Source: Tragulus kanchil (taxonomy: Eukaryota; Chordata; Mammalia; Artiodactyla; Tragulidae). Taken from it: a DNA stretch of 64,000 bases. Both the position numbers and the translations under genes were made by a program. Shown here one piece after another: positions 1-12,300 of this stretch. The stretch is taken from NCBI GenBank assembly GCA_022376925.1, contig JAIOJX010000004.1, positions 172,017,501 through 172,081,500 on the forward strand. The letters are read 5' to 3'. Positions within the stretch are counted from its first letter, which is position 1, and each line of letters begins with the position of its first letter. Under the pieces are notes generated by a model, which made no database searches, was not told the DNA's origin, and was given only the letters and a program-made list of their open reading frames with translations.

Positions 1-201
1 GCAAACAAGTTATTGTGAAGTAGCGATGTGGGAGGCAGACCCCTTCCAGAGGCAGGGCTCCTGAAGGCACAGGACGCGGAGCGCTGGGTCAGAAAGAAAG
101 AAGCAGACCGCTCAGAGGGGCCGGCGCGGTCGGGAACGAGGCCCCTCTCGTTCCCCAAAGGGGAGTTCCGTACCTTCCACCTGCGTCTGGTCTTCCGACA
201 G

Positions 202-322
202 GATCGACCTTCCGTGCCCCAGAGGCTGGTGGGGGAGCCCTGTGTGCGGGCCCTGCCACTGTGCGGTCAGCAGAGGCTTCGACCCCGACTGCAACAAGAC
301 CCACGGGCAGTGCCAGTGCAAG
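202..322 (+). CDS. CELSR1: CELSR1 exon: EGF-like / laminin-EGF (copy 1)
   Basis: Acceptor ttccgacag precedes position 202 and donor gtgagg follows 322. The exon starts with the last base of a codon and ends in phase 0. It reads [20 protein letters not shown], then a second cysteine-rich part ending TCAGTGCCAGTGCAAG (GQCQCK), typical of the start of a laminin-type EGF domain. An exact copy is at 1308-1428. At 121 nt, two spliced copies would shift the frame, so only one can be real. Confidence 0.93.
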
Positions 323-3300
323 GTGAGGCCTGGCCGCGGGCGGGCGGCGGGGCCCCGGGGGGCGGGCGGCGGGGCCACACGCAAGTGCGCTCGCGTCTAC
401 CTGGGCGTCGGTGCTCACGGGCGTCACTGAGCCCCCGGCCTGCTGGCCTGGCCCCACACCCGGTCACGGGAAGCTGAGCGGTTTCTCTCGAGTTTGGTTT
501 ATCCTTGGCATCAGCGATGGTTCTCCCTGGTTGGCCGATTTCCTGGTCTTCCTGAGACCACCTAATGCTGACCAACACTGACAGTGTGAGGGGCTTCCCT
601 GGCGGCTCGGGACTTCCTGGTGGTCCGGTGATTCAGCCCTCACCTTCCGACGCGCAGGGGGTGGTTCAGGCCCTGGTCGGGGGACTAAGATCCCACGTAG
701 CTGTGGGCAAAAAAGCACAACAGAAGCAATATTAGTCTACCAACAGCAGGCGGAGCCCGCCTGTTCCGGTCATTGGTCTGCTCCCAGTGTGTCCACCGTC
801 AGTGCTTAATAGCTGCTGATCAGGTGAACGGGCAGGAGAGGTGGAGGGCTGGCAGGCTGGCAGATGGAAAGCCATCAGCCAGGCGGTAAGCGCGGGGCAG
901 GACTTCGCTTTGTGGCCCGTGGAGGACACGTGGGCTGGGGGGCTGGGCCACGAAGGGCCAGCCTGGCGTGAGGCGAGTTGTCGCCCGTCCCCGCGGGCCA
1001 GGCCTCACGCGGGGGCTGCAGGGCAGCCTGAGCTGGCTGACATGGGGCTCGTCGCGGGCTGGGTCGGGGCAGTCACCTGCATCTCCCAGGTGGAAGAAAA
1101 ACGTGAGCAAACAAGTTATTGTGAAGTAGCGATGTGGGAGGCAGACCCCTTCCAGAGGCAGGGCTCCTGAAGGCACAGGACGCGGAGCGCTGGGTCAGAA
1201 AGAAAGAAGCAGACCGCTCAGAGGGGCCGGCGCGGTCGGGAACGAGGCCCCTCTCGTTCCCCAAAGGGGAGTTCCGTACCTTCCACCTGCGTCTGGTCTT
1301 CCGACAGGATCGACCTTCCGTGCCCCAGAGGCTGGTGGGGGAGCCCTGTGTGCGGGCCCTGCCACTGTGCGGTCAGCAGAGGCTTCGACCCCGACTGCAA
1401 CAAGACCCACGGGCAGTGCCAGTGCAAGGTGAGGCCTGGCCGCGGGCGGGCGGCGGGGCCCCGGGGGGCGGGCGGCGGGGCCACACGCAAGTGCGCTCGC
1501 GTCTACCTGGGCGTCGGTGCTCACGGGCGTCACTGAGCCCCCGGCCTGCTGGCCTGGCCCCACACCCGGTCACGGGAAGCTGAGCGGTTTCTCTCGAGTT
1601 TGGTTTATCCTTGGCATCAGCGATGGTTCTCCCTGGTTGGCCGATTTCCTGGTCTTCCTGAGACCACCTAATGCTGACCAACACTGACAGTGTGAGGGGC
1701 TTCCCTGGCGGCTCGGGACTTCCTGGTGGTCCGGTGATTCAGCCCTCACCTTCCGACGCGCAGGGGGTGGTTCAGGCCCTGGTCGGGGGACTAAGATCCC
1801 ACGTAGCTGTGGGCAAAAAAGCACAACAGAAGCAATATTATAACACATTTAATAAAGACTAAAAATGGCCTACAGAAAAGATCTTTAAAAAATATGAAAA
1901 GCCTTGTCCACGCGCCCCGCCTCGGGAGCCTGTCGTCCTGGCCTGGGTGTTCTCAGCCCAGATCCCGTGGATGCCCTGCCCCACTGGGCCTCGTGGGAAA
2001 CAGCACGGGCCTCTGGAATGCTGTGCTGGCAAGTGCCACGAGCTGCCAGTGACGTGAACCCCAGAGGGATGGTCTGTCTGTAACAGCAGTCACTCAGAGG
2101 GGCGCTCTGCCCGGCGGCCCGCCCGCTGACCCCGGGAGGGACCCTGCCGTCACGGCGGCCCCGAAGCCCCCGGCCCTCCGTGTGACGTCTGCGTCCGTGT
2201 GACGCCCGCGTGTCCCGCCTGAGCCCTCGGGCCTCTGAGGGCCGCTGTGGGCCGATCAGTCACAAGGGCCCTAGCGGATCGGGACCACGCACGCCGCTGG
2301 GTGCGAGGGGGTCGTGGCGTCAGCAGGCAGCACGGCGGAGGGAAGTGGGGAGGGTGCTTGCGGAAGACACGCCAGGGGGTTGCTTCTTCATCACAAATTA
2401 TAGAAAGTGCAGCAAGGGCGTGGACGGTGACGGGGCAGCCGTGTCCCCTCCCAGAGTGACTGCTCGTGGGCGGCGCCCCTGCAGGCACCGACGGACGTGC
2501 GGGTGGAAACCTGGGGACAGTTCCGTGTCCCGGCCTGACCCGGACACCTGTGTCACTGCGTCACTGGCCGCAACGCGCCCCCGTCTCGGCCCGTCCCAGT
2601 GTTCAGCCGGCAGCCTTTGGACCTCAGGAGGCCGAGTGACCTGGCAAGGGTGCCGTGGCAGAGCTGGACTTCCCGAAACTGAAGTCCGTGCTCTTGACCG
2701 TCACCCTGGCCTGCCCGATGACAGACATTTAGACGGCTTCTGATTTCTGAAAATTAAAGAAATAAGACCCTCCATCCCCTGTGCCCTTGTGCACAGGTCC
2801 CTAACTGAATCTCTGACCCTCTTTGGGACCGCAGGTGGCCCACAGTTAGCGTCCTCTGAGCCGTGCAGGAGGGCGCGTGTTGCTGGAGGGCGCTCTTGTC
2901 CGGCCCGAGCGGGGCCCCAGCGGCCGTCCGCCCCGAGGCCGTGGGGGCGGCAGCGTGCGGCGGGACAGGCGGGCGGCACCCGGGCCGGCTCGGGAACGCC
3001 GTCCCGTGGAGCCTCTGCCGCCCTGACGCCGGGCTCTGCTGCCGGCTCCTGCAGGAGAATTACTACCAGCCCCCGGGGCGGGACGCCTGCCTGCCCTGTG
3101 ACTGCTTCCCGCACGGCTCCCACAGCCGCACCTGCGCCATGGACACCGGCCAGTGCAGCTGCAAGCCCGGCGTCATCGGCCGCCAGTGCAACCGCTGCGA
3201 CAGCCCCTTCGCCGAGGTCACCGTCCTCGGCTGCGAAGGTCTGCGTTGCCCTTGGCCCTCTCCGACCATATGGCGGGAGCGGGGCTCTGTGTGTCTGCCT

Positions 3301-6300
3301 GCCTGTGTGTGTGTGTGCGGGCGCGGCAGCTCCTGGGTAGCGGGCTGCCTCACGGCCCAGCCGCGTCTGCTCGGCCTTCTATCGGCTGGCTGTCTAGGAG
3401 GCGGGGGTCCGGACCCGTGTACCCCACTCTGGCTCTAACACCAATGGGGGAGAGGTGAGGGGTCCAGTCCCGGGGGGGCTCCTTTCCAGCCGCAGCGTGC
3501 GGAGAGTGCCACGCGTCCACGGGCGTGGCCAGGCTGAGTGCCCTCCGCCTCTGTCCCCAGTGATCTACAGCGGGTGTCCCAGAGCATTCGAGGCTGGCAT
3601 CTGGTGGCCGCAGACCAAGTTCGGGCAGCCGGCCGCAGTGCCGTGCCCAAAAGGGTCCGTGGGTAAGTACCACGGGGCGTGGCCTGTGGCGTCCTCTCGG
3701 GCAGGGACGTTCGGGGGCCGAGGCTCACGGGAGAGCCGGCCGGGCACTGGAGCGCCCTGGGTGTGCCGTGTTGAAGCGGCTCCTTGAGCCACAGTGACGG
3801 GGCAGTCAGCTAGCCTTTCCTCCATCGCACACGGCGAAGCCTGGAAGGAGCACAAGGGAAGTACGCAGAGCGCGGTGCGGCGGGGCCGGGGGCCCTTTTG
3901 TAGAGCAGAAATGGTGGCTGCCTCGGCTCCGTGAGGAGCGCGGAAGGTGCCGTGAGGTGATGCGGGGAAACGCCGGCCCTGAGTGGGAGCCAGGCGGCCA
4001 GCGGTGCTCGTGGGCCCGCTGGGGGCTCCGGAGACCGCTCGGCCGGTGTCTCTTCTCACGACTTGCTCGGTGCCCACCCGTAGTTGCTGGGCAGCTCAGG
4101 TCAACTGTAAGGCCTGGTTGTGAACGTCTGGCAGCCGTGGACGTGGCCTCAGGCCTGGGGAAGAGCTTCGTGGCCACGGTACCTGCTGGCCCTGGGCCAT
4201 CCGGGGGTTGGTTCACAGGTCCGCTTTCAGGCGTGGCGGGTCCTCCCGTGTTCCCTAGGAAACGCAGTCCGGCACTGCAGCGCGGAGAAGGGCTGGCTGG
4301 CCCCGGAGCTGTTTAACTGCACCACCGTCTCCTTCTTGGACCTCAAAGCCATGGTAGGCTTTGCCCTGGGGACGTACGGAAAGGGTGGGCGTCCAGGCCA
4401 CCGGGATCGCGCTGGCCCCAGGCCGGCCGAGGCCCAGGGACCGCATGTCTGTCTGGGGCCCCTGGGCCGCCGCCGCCCCCGTCAGGCTCTGTGGACTCAG
4501 AGGTCCGTACGCTGGCGCCCTCCCCACCGCTGACCACGACCTACGCTCGCCCTCCTGCCACCTGGCGTCTTTCCAAGGGCTCTTTAGCCCGACGCAGCCT
4601 TCCGTCCACACCGTGGCCATCAGCCCAAGCTCCTTTTGAGGCTCGGGGATTTTTAAAGTTCTTTTCTGACGAGGGGATTTCCTCTGGAAAGCCGCGGGTC
4701 CTGAGCCCCGGGGAGGGCCCAGGGCCAGCACGGCGCTCCTCCCCACCGCAGAACGAGAAGCTGAGCCGGAACGAGACGAGGATGGACGGCGACCGGTCCC
4801 TGCGGCTGGCCCGGGCGCTGCGCAACGCCACGGAGCACGCGGACGCGCTCTTCGGCAACGATGTGCGGACGGCCTACCAGCTGCTGGGCCGCGTCCTGCT
4901 GCACGAGAGCAGCCGGCAGGGCTTCGAGCTGGCCGCCACGCAGGACGCCGACTTCCACGAGGTAGGAGGGCTGTGGGCGCAGAAGGGGCTGCCTCGGCCC
5001 GTGAGGAGCGAAGGTGCCGTGAGGTGATGCGGGGAAACGCCGGCCCTGAGTGGGAGCCAGGCGGCCAGCGGTGCTCGTGGGCCCGCTGGGGGCTCCGGAG
5101 ACCGCTCGGCCGGTGTCTCTTCTCACGACTTGCTCGGTGCCCACCCGTAGTTGCTGGGCAGCTCAGGTCAACTGTAAGGCCTGGTTGTGAACGTCTGGCA
5201 GCCGTGGACGTGGCCTCAGGCCTGGGGAAGAGCTTCGTGGCCACGGTACCTGCTGGCCCTGGGCCATCCGGGGGTTGGTTCACAGGTCCGCTTTCAGGCG
5301 TGGCGGGTCCTCCCGTGTTCCCTAGGAAACGCAGTCCGGCACTGCAGCGCGGAGAAGGGCTGGCTGGCCCCGGAGCTGTTTAACTGCACCACCGTCTCCT
5401 TCTTGGACCTCAAAGCCATGGTAGGCTTTGCCCTGGGGACGTACGGAAAGGGTGGGCGTCCAGGCCACCGGGATCGCGCTGGCCCCAGGCCGGCCGAGGC
5501 CCAGGGACCGCATGTCTGTCTGGGGCCCCTGGGCCGCCGCCGCCCCCGTCAGGCTCTGTGGACTCAGAGGTCCGTACGCTGGCGCCCTCCCCACCGCTGA
5601 CCACGACCTACGCTCGCCCTCCTGCCACCTGGCGTCTTTCCAAGGGCTCTTTAGCCCGACGCAGCCTTCCGTCCACACCGTGGCCATCAGCCCAAGCTCC
5701 TTTTGAGGCTCGGGGATTTTTAAAGTTCTTTTCTGACGAGGGGATTTCCTCTGGAAAGCCGCGGGTCCTGAGCCCCGGGGAGGGCCCAGGGCCAGCACGG
5801 CGCTCCTCCCCACCGCAGAACGAGAAGCTGAGCCGGAACGAGACGAGGATGGACGGCGACCGGTCCCTGCGGCTGGCCCGGGCGCTGCGCAACGCCACGG
5901 AGCACGCGGACGCGCTCTTCGGCAACGATGTGCGGACGGCCTACCAGCTGCTGGGCCGCGTCCTGCTGCACGAGAGCAGCCGGCAGGGCTTCGAGCTGGC
6001 CGCCACGCAGGACGCCGACTTCCACGAGGTAGGAGGGCTGTGGGCGCAGAGCCCCCGGGGCCCGCGCGTCCCGGGCGAGCTGGGAGCTCCGGGGTCCAGG
6101 CGAGGACGTGGCTGGCTGTTGTCTGGTGTCGCCAGTGCACGTGAGCTCAGGCCGGTTCAGCGGAGGTGGCTCTGAGTGTCAGGGGCCTCGTGGCAAAGGA
6201 GCAGACCCGACAGTGACGCTGTGGCGCTGCGGCCAGCTCGGGGTCCTGGTGGTCTCCATTCACCCGTCCGCTTGTCCCCACAAACGCCCTGCAGGGAGCT

Positions 6301-9300
6301 CAGCTGCCGCCTGGCTTTCCCGTTAAGGAATCCGAGGCCCAGGGAGCCAAGGGCACGCAGCCTGTAAGAGGAGGGCCAGGCGCCCCGTCCCCGCCCTCTG
6401 GGGTCCTGCGCCCAGGAGGCCCGGTGTGGCCTGCGCAGAGAGCCGTCCCCAAGCAGCCCTGGAAACCGTTCATCCAGTGTATAAGCTGCCCTTGTGTGGG
6501 GGGGTGGCTGTTGTGGCTGGCATTGCCTCCCTCTTCCTCATCCCTCCTGAGGCCTCCCCGTCCACCCCGGATGCCCAGGAGACCTTCCTGTCCACGCTGA
6601 TCTCCACAGGAACCTCCAGGCAGCGCCTCAGGCCCAGGGCCCGTCCCCTCCCCTGCCTTTCAGTCCAGGTCTAAGCGTGGGCCAAGGGAGTTTGATCCCA
6701 GTTTCCCTGTTTGCAAACCAAAGCTTCTCGTCTTGGTTTCTGTCTGGGCCGTGGCCCCCGAGTCCCGTCACACCCCGGGCCCTCCCCACGCTGCCCCCGT
6801 CCATCTGCACTGTTCGGGGAGGGGCATCACCCAAACTGGAGCCCACTGTGCGTCTTGGCGGCCTCGCTGTGGGCTCAGTGGCCGGGTGGCGCCCCCCCCC
6901 CGGCTCTGCTGGTGGGAGTGGGCGTCCCCACCTGCCTTCTCCCCTTGGTATCTCGGGGCGAAGGTTCCCCCGACCGCGTGTCTTGCCTTGGAGGTTAGAC
7001 CCCAGTCTCTCCCCGTCTCTGGGCTGGGCTGGGTCGGGTCCTGAAGGCTCCCTGGAGCCCAGGCCCCACCCCAGCAGCCAGGCCTCTAGCTGAGCGCCGT
7101 CATCTGTCTGTCTGACCAGGACGTGGTCCGGGCGGGCAGTGCCCTCCTGGCCCCGGGCACCAGGGCCGTGTGGGAGCACATCCAGCGGAGCGAGGCTGGC
7201 GCCGCGCAGCTGCTGCGGCTCTTCGAGGCCTACTTCAGCAACGTGGCCCGGAACCTGCGGAGGACGTACCTGCGGCCCTTTGTCATCGTCACCCCCAACA
7301 TGGGTGAGCCTGCGGCCCGGCGGGGGCGGCGGGGGTGGCGGGGTGGGGGAGCCCGGGCCATCTGCACACAGCCCGCCTCCCTAGGCTGTCCCCTGGGGAG
7401 GGGTCAGCACCGGGAGGCTCTTGGTGGTCCGCAGGCCTTGCAGAGCTGGGTGTGGGCTACCCGGGGAAGTGGGCCGGAGGGCCTGGCCGCAGGTCCAGTC
7501 TCAGGTTCACACAGAGCGCGGGCCCTGGGAGGGACGGGACAAGCAGCTGGTAGCTGGCAGCGGGGATGCCCCCCTCCCTGGGCCGGGAGCCGAGCTGTCC
7601 GCAGAGCTCACGCCTGTGGACCAAGGCGCCCTGAGGGCCCAGGACCTGCTGCCCAGCGGTTGGGGGGGAAGCAGTCGGCTTCCTTCCTGGGGACGGGGCT
7701 CTGGCGGTGGAAGCAGCCCCACCTGCCCAGACAGAGCAGGGAGGAGCCCGGGGAGGTGGCCTACGGGCGGGGAGCTGCTGGCTCTTTCCCTGTGGTTATT
7801 AAGCTCCCCACGGAGCCTCGGGCAGGACTCAGGGACGCCACCCCCGGGAGCTGCCCTTGATTCACCAGATCGTGTATCCCCAGAGGACCTGAGGTTACCG
7901 GATCGTGTAACCCAGAGGTGGCGTCCCTGACGTGGACCTCAACTCACGGGAGGGACCCTCGTTTCTGACCAGATGCTCAGGCTGAGCTTGGGAGCCTGTC
8001 GTCACTGGGGCTGGATGGATGGGTGGACACCTGGCGTTCCTGCCCCTGTCCGGGGAGAGGGCCTGGCAGAGCCAGCCCGTGGACTCTCGGGCCTGACAGG
8101 ACATGGGCGCCAGAGGGGCACGGGGTGCAGCCATTGCACCCAGCCCCTTCCAGAGGCAGGTGCCGCCCGCCTCTGCCCGCCTCTGCCCCACACTGTCCCC
8201 GATGCTCTGTGGCTGGGACCGTCCTGCCCTGGGCCAGGAGCTCCCTGGAGCCCAGGCCCCAGCAGCCAGGCCTCTAGCTGAGCGCCGTCATCTGTCTGTC
8301 TGACCAGGACGTGGTCCGGGCGGGCAGTGCCCTCCTGGCCCCGGGCACCAGGGCCGTGTGGGAGCACATCCAGCGGAGCGAGGCTGGCGCCGCGCAGCTG
8401 CTGCGGCTCTTCGAGGCCTACTTCAGCAACGTGGCCCGGAACCTGCGGAGGACGTACCTGCGGCCCTTTGTCATCGTCACCCCCAACATGGGTGAGCCTG
8501 CGGCCCGGCGGGGGCGGCGGGGGTGGCGGGGTGGGGGAGCCCGGGCCATCTGCACAGCCCGCCTCCCTAGGCTGTCCCCTGGGAGGGGTCAGCACCGGGA
8601 GGCTCTTGGTGGTCCGCAGGCCTTGCAGAGCTGGGTGTGGGCTCCCCGGGAAGTGGGCCGGAGGGCCTGGCCGCAGGTCCAGTCTCAGGTTCACACAGAG
8701 CGCGGGCCCTGGGAGGGACGGGACAAGCAGCTGGTAGCTGGCAGCGGGGATGCCCCCCTCCCTGGGCCGGGAGCCGAGCTGTCCGCAGAGCTCACGCCTG
8801 TGGACCAAGGCGCCCTGAGGGCCCAGGACCTGCTGCCCAGCGGTTGGGGGGGAAGCAGTCGGCTTCCTTCCTGGGGACGGGGCTCTGGCGGTGGAAGCAG
8901 CCCCACCTGCCCAGACAGAGCAGGGAGGAGCCCGGGGAGGTGGCCTACGGGCGGGGAGCTGCTGGCTCTTTCCCTGTGGTTATTAAGCTCCCCACGGAGC
9001 CTCGGGCAGGACTCAGGGACGCCACCCCCGGGAGCTGCCCTTGATTCACCAGATCGTGTATCCCCAGAGGACCTGAGGTTACCGGATCGTGTAACCCAGA
9101 GGTGGCGTCCCTGACGTGGACCTCAACTCACGGGAGGGACCCTCGTTTCTGACCAGATGCTCAGGCTGAGCTTGGGAGCCTGTCGTCACTGGGGCTGGAT
9201 GGATGGGTGGACACCTGGCGTTCCTGCCCCTGTCCGGGGAGAGGGCCTGGCAGAGCCAGCCCGTGGACTCTCGGGCCTGACAGGACATGGGCGCCAGAGG

Positions 9301-12300
9301 GGCACGGGGTGCAGCCATTGCACCCAGCCCCTTCCAGAGGCAGGTGCCGCCCGCCTCTGCCCGCCTCTGCCCCACACTGTCCCCGATGCTCTGTGGCTGG
9401 GACCGTCCTCCTGCCCTGGGCCAGGAGCTTCCTCCTTGGGGCCACCTGTGCTCGGGCCACAGCCAGCCCTGTCCGTCCTCCCTGTCCCTGGAGGCAGCAG
9501 CCGCTGCCTCCCGCACTCCAGGGGTCCCCCGGACCCTGACCCTGACCCTGACCGCCAGAATGGGAGCGTTGCTCCTTCCTGTGCAGTGACCTGAGGGTGC
9601 CGTTCGTCTTGGGCTGTTGCATCAGATGGGTCAGCAAGATGACGTGAGCGTCACTCCTGAGCCTCCGGGGGGGACTGTCAGCAGGGACACGGCTGCAGGA
9701 AATGGCACGCCCGCGGGTGGGGGTCGGGCGCTCCTCCTGAGTCCCCCAAGACTCCTGGTCAGGCCCCGGCTGTGTGCCTCCGCAGGAAGTGGGCGCGGGT
9801 TCCGTGGAAGGGTGATGGTGGTCAGGGGCAGCCGTGTGTGAGCAGCGGGGGTCCGGGCAGGCTCGGCGGGAGGGGCCGGGAGCCGCGTGACGGAGTCGCG
9901 TCCCCGCAGTTCTTGCCGTGGACATCTTCAACAAGCTGAACTTCACGGGAGCCCGGGTGCCGCGGCTCGAGCGCCTTCGGGGCGAGGTCCCCAGAGACCT
10001 GGCCGCCTCGGTCTTCTTCTCGGAGGACTTCTTCAAGCCCCCGGCGAGGAAAGGTAGAACCGCTGAGGCGCGACGGTGGCCCCTGGGGCAGGAGGTGGGG
10101 GAGGCCGGGGCGGGGAGGCGGGTCCGCCTGGGTCGCGGCGGCGTCGGCACCTGCCCGCCCGCCTGCATCCCGCGGCCTGGCCTCTGCGGGCGTCGGCTGG
10201 AAAGGCAGTGAAGGAGGGGGTTCTCGCAGAGATGTGGCTGACGTGGTGATCGAGCGAGCACCCAGACGGCGCGTGGGCCAGTCTTCCTCAGGCAGTGAGA
10301 GGCTGCCTTTCCACGGACGGGAGCGTTTAGACTCCTTCCTGACCCCCGCCCAAACCGCAGCCGTCTGTGCCACTCCCCAGCCCTGGGCCAGGACTAGAGT
10401 GCCACGCAGCTTGAATATGTTGAGTTTTCTTTTACGTAGGGTCGTCTTGCCATTGCACCCAGCCCCTTCCAGAGGCAGGTCCCCGCTCCGCCTGCCCCAC
10501 ACTGTCCCCGATGCTCTGTGGCTGGGACCGTCCTCCTGCCCTGGGCCAGGAGCTTCCTCCTTGGGGCCACCTGTGCTCGGGCCACAGCCAGCCCTGTCCG
10601 TCCTCCCTGTCCCTGGAGGCAGCAGCCGCTGCCTCCCGCACTCCAGGGGTCCCCCGGACCCTGACCCTGACCCTGACCGCCAGAATGGGAGCGTTGCTCC
10701 TTCCTGTGCAGTGACCTGAGGGTGCCGTTCGTCTTGGGCTGTTGCATCAGATGGGTCAGCAAGATGACGTGAGCGTCACTCCTGAGCCTCCGGGGGGGAC
10801 TGTCAGCAGGGACACGGCTGCAGGAAATGGCACGCCCGCGGGTGGGGGTCGGGCGCTCCTCCTGAGTCCCCCAAGACTCCTGGTCAGGCCCCGGCTGTGT
10901 GCCTCCGCAGGAAGTGGGCGCGGGTTCCGTGGAAGGGTGATGGTGGTCAGGGGCAGCCGTGTGTGAGCAGCGGGGGTCCGGGCAGGCTCGGCGGGAGGGG
11001 CCGGGAGCCGCGCGTGACGGAGTCGCGTCCCCGCAGTTCTTGCCGTGGACATCTTCAACAAGCTGAACTTCACGGGAGCCCGGGTGCCGCGGCTCGAGCG
11101 CCTTCGGGGCGAGGTCCCCAGAGACCTGGCCGCCTCGGTCTTCTTCTCGGAGGACTTCTTCAAGCCCCCGGCGAGGAAAGGTAGAACCGCTGAGGCGCGA
11201 CGGTGGCCCCTGGGGCAGGAGGTGGGGGAGGCCGGGGCGGGGAGGCGGGTCCGCCTGGGTCGCGGCGGCGTCGGCACCTGCCCGCCCGCCTGCATCCCGC
11301 GGCCTGGCCTCTGCGGGCGTCGGCTGGAAAGGCAGTGAAGGAGGGGGTTCTCGCAGAGATGTGGCTGACGTGGTGATCGAGCGAGCACCCAGACGGCGCG
11401 TGGGCCAGTCTTCCTCAGGCAGTGAGAGGCTGCCTTTCCACGGACGGGAGCGTTTAGACTCCTTCCTGACCCCCGCCCAAACCGCAGCCGTCTGTGCCAC
11501 TCCCCAGCCCTGGGCCAGGACTAGAGTGCCACGCAGCTTGAATATGTTGAGTTTTCTTTTACAAATATATGTATTTATTGGGCCACACCAGATCGTCCTT
11601 GGAGCTTGTGGGATCTAGTTCCCTGATCGGGGATCAAACTCAGGCCTCTGCACTGGGAGTGTGCAGTCTTAGCCCTGGACCTTCTGTAAGGTGTTTTTTA
11701 CAGGTCCACTCCAGCTACTGAAATGTCTCTCCCAAAATAGGGTCTTGAAGACGGAGAATTCTGCAGTGGATAGTTTAAAACTGGAAACAGCTTTAGTAAA
11801 TTTGTGGGTTATATGGATATTTTCTCAGGCAACTTAAAAACTTCTAACGTTTTCTGCTGACGTAGGATCAAGCTTAGTTTGGTTCATGGTTATCCTCAGA
11901 CGTCCCCCCATTGCTCCTTTATCTCTGGTTTCTGAGGGTTCAGGTACCCAAGGTCAACTGTGGCCTGGAACGTTCCAGAAATAAATAGTTCATTTCTACA
12001 CCATTCTGCGTAGAGAGGTGAGAACTTTCTCCATCCCACTTGGGATGTGAATCCTCCCTTTGGCCAGCAGACCCTTGCCCTCTGGTCAGTGAGCAGCCGT
12101 CTCGGTGATCCGGTTGCCTGGCAAAGGGTCACAGGCGTGTGTTCCAGTGACCCTGGTCTACCTCCTAACAGCCTGAAAGAGCAAAAATAGCGATTCGGTG
12201 AGTGGCTGTGCCGAAGGAAGCCATGAAGGAAAGAAAAAATCATACGCTGGGGTTGCGAAGATTCCCAGTGAGAATGAACCTTCCGTCTGTGAAATTGTGA

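Larger units (their letters stand above)
1..1840 (+). repeat. Tandem duplication 1 (CELSR1 exon and intron)
   Basis: 1-734 is repeated at 1107-1840 (offset 1,106). 735-1106 is probably the left part of copy 2, whose partner lies before the window. Contains the exon at 202-322. Confidence 0.95.
3918..6050 (+). repeat. Tandem duplication 2 (two CELSR1 exons)
   Basis: 3918-4983 and 4989-6050, offset 1,067. The left edge of copy 2 has lost a few bases (ctccgtgaggagcgcggaag versus cccgtgaggagcgaag). Confidence 0.95.
7048..9430 (+). repeat. Tandem duplication 3 (CELSR1 GAIN exon)
   Basis: 7048-8242 and 8241-9430, offset 1,184-1,193. Indels lie mainly in the first 400 bases of copy 2. Confidence 0.95.
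9313..11563 (+). repeat. Tandem duplication 4 (CELSR1 GAIN exon)
   Basis: 9313-10436 and 10447-11563, offset about 1,125-1,127. Its left edge overlaps the end of duplication 3, so about 110 bases occur three times (8130, 9314 and 10447). Confidence 0.95.

Noticed and set aside
4255..5283. Minus-strand open frame of about 340 codons opposite CELSR1 exons
   Set aside because: Antisense shadow of GC-rich exons and introns; it exists at this length only because of the duplication junction.
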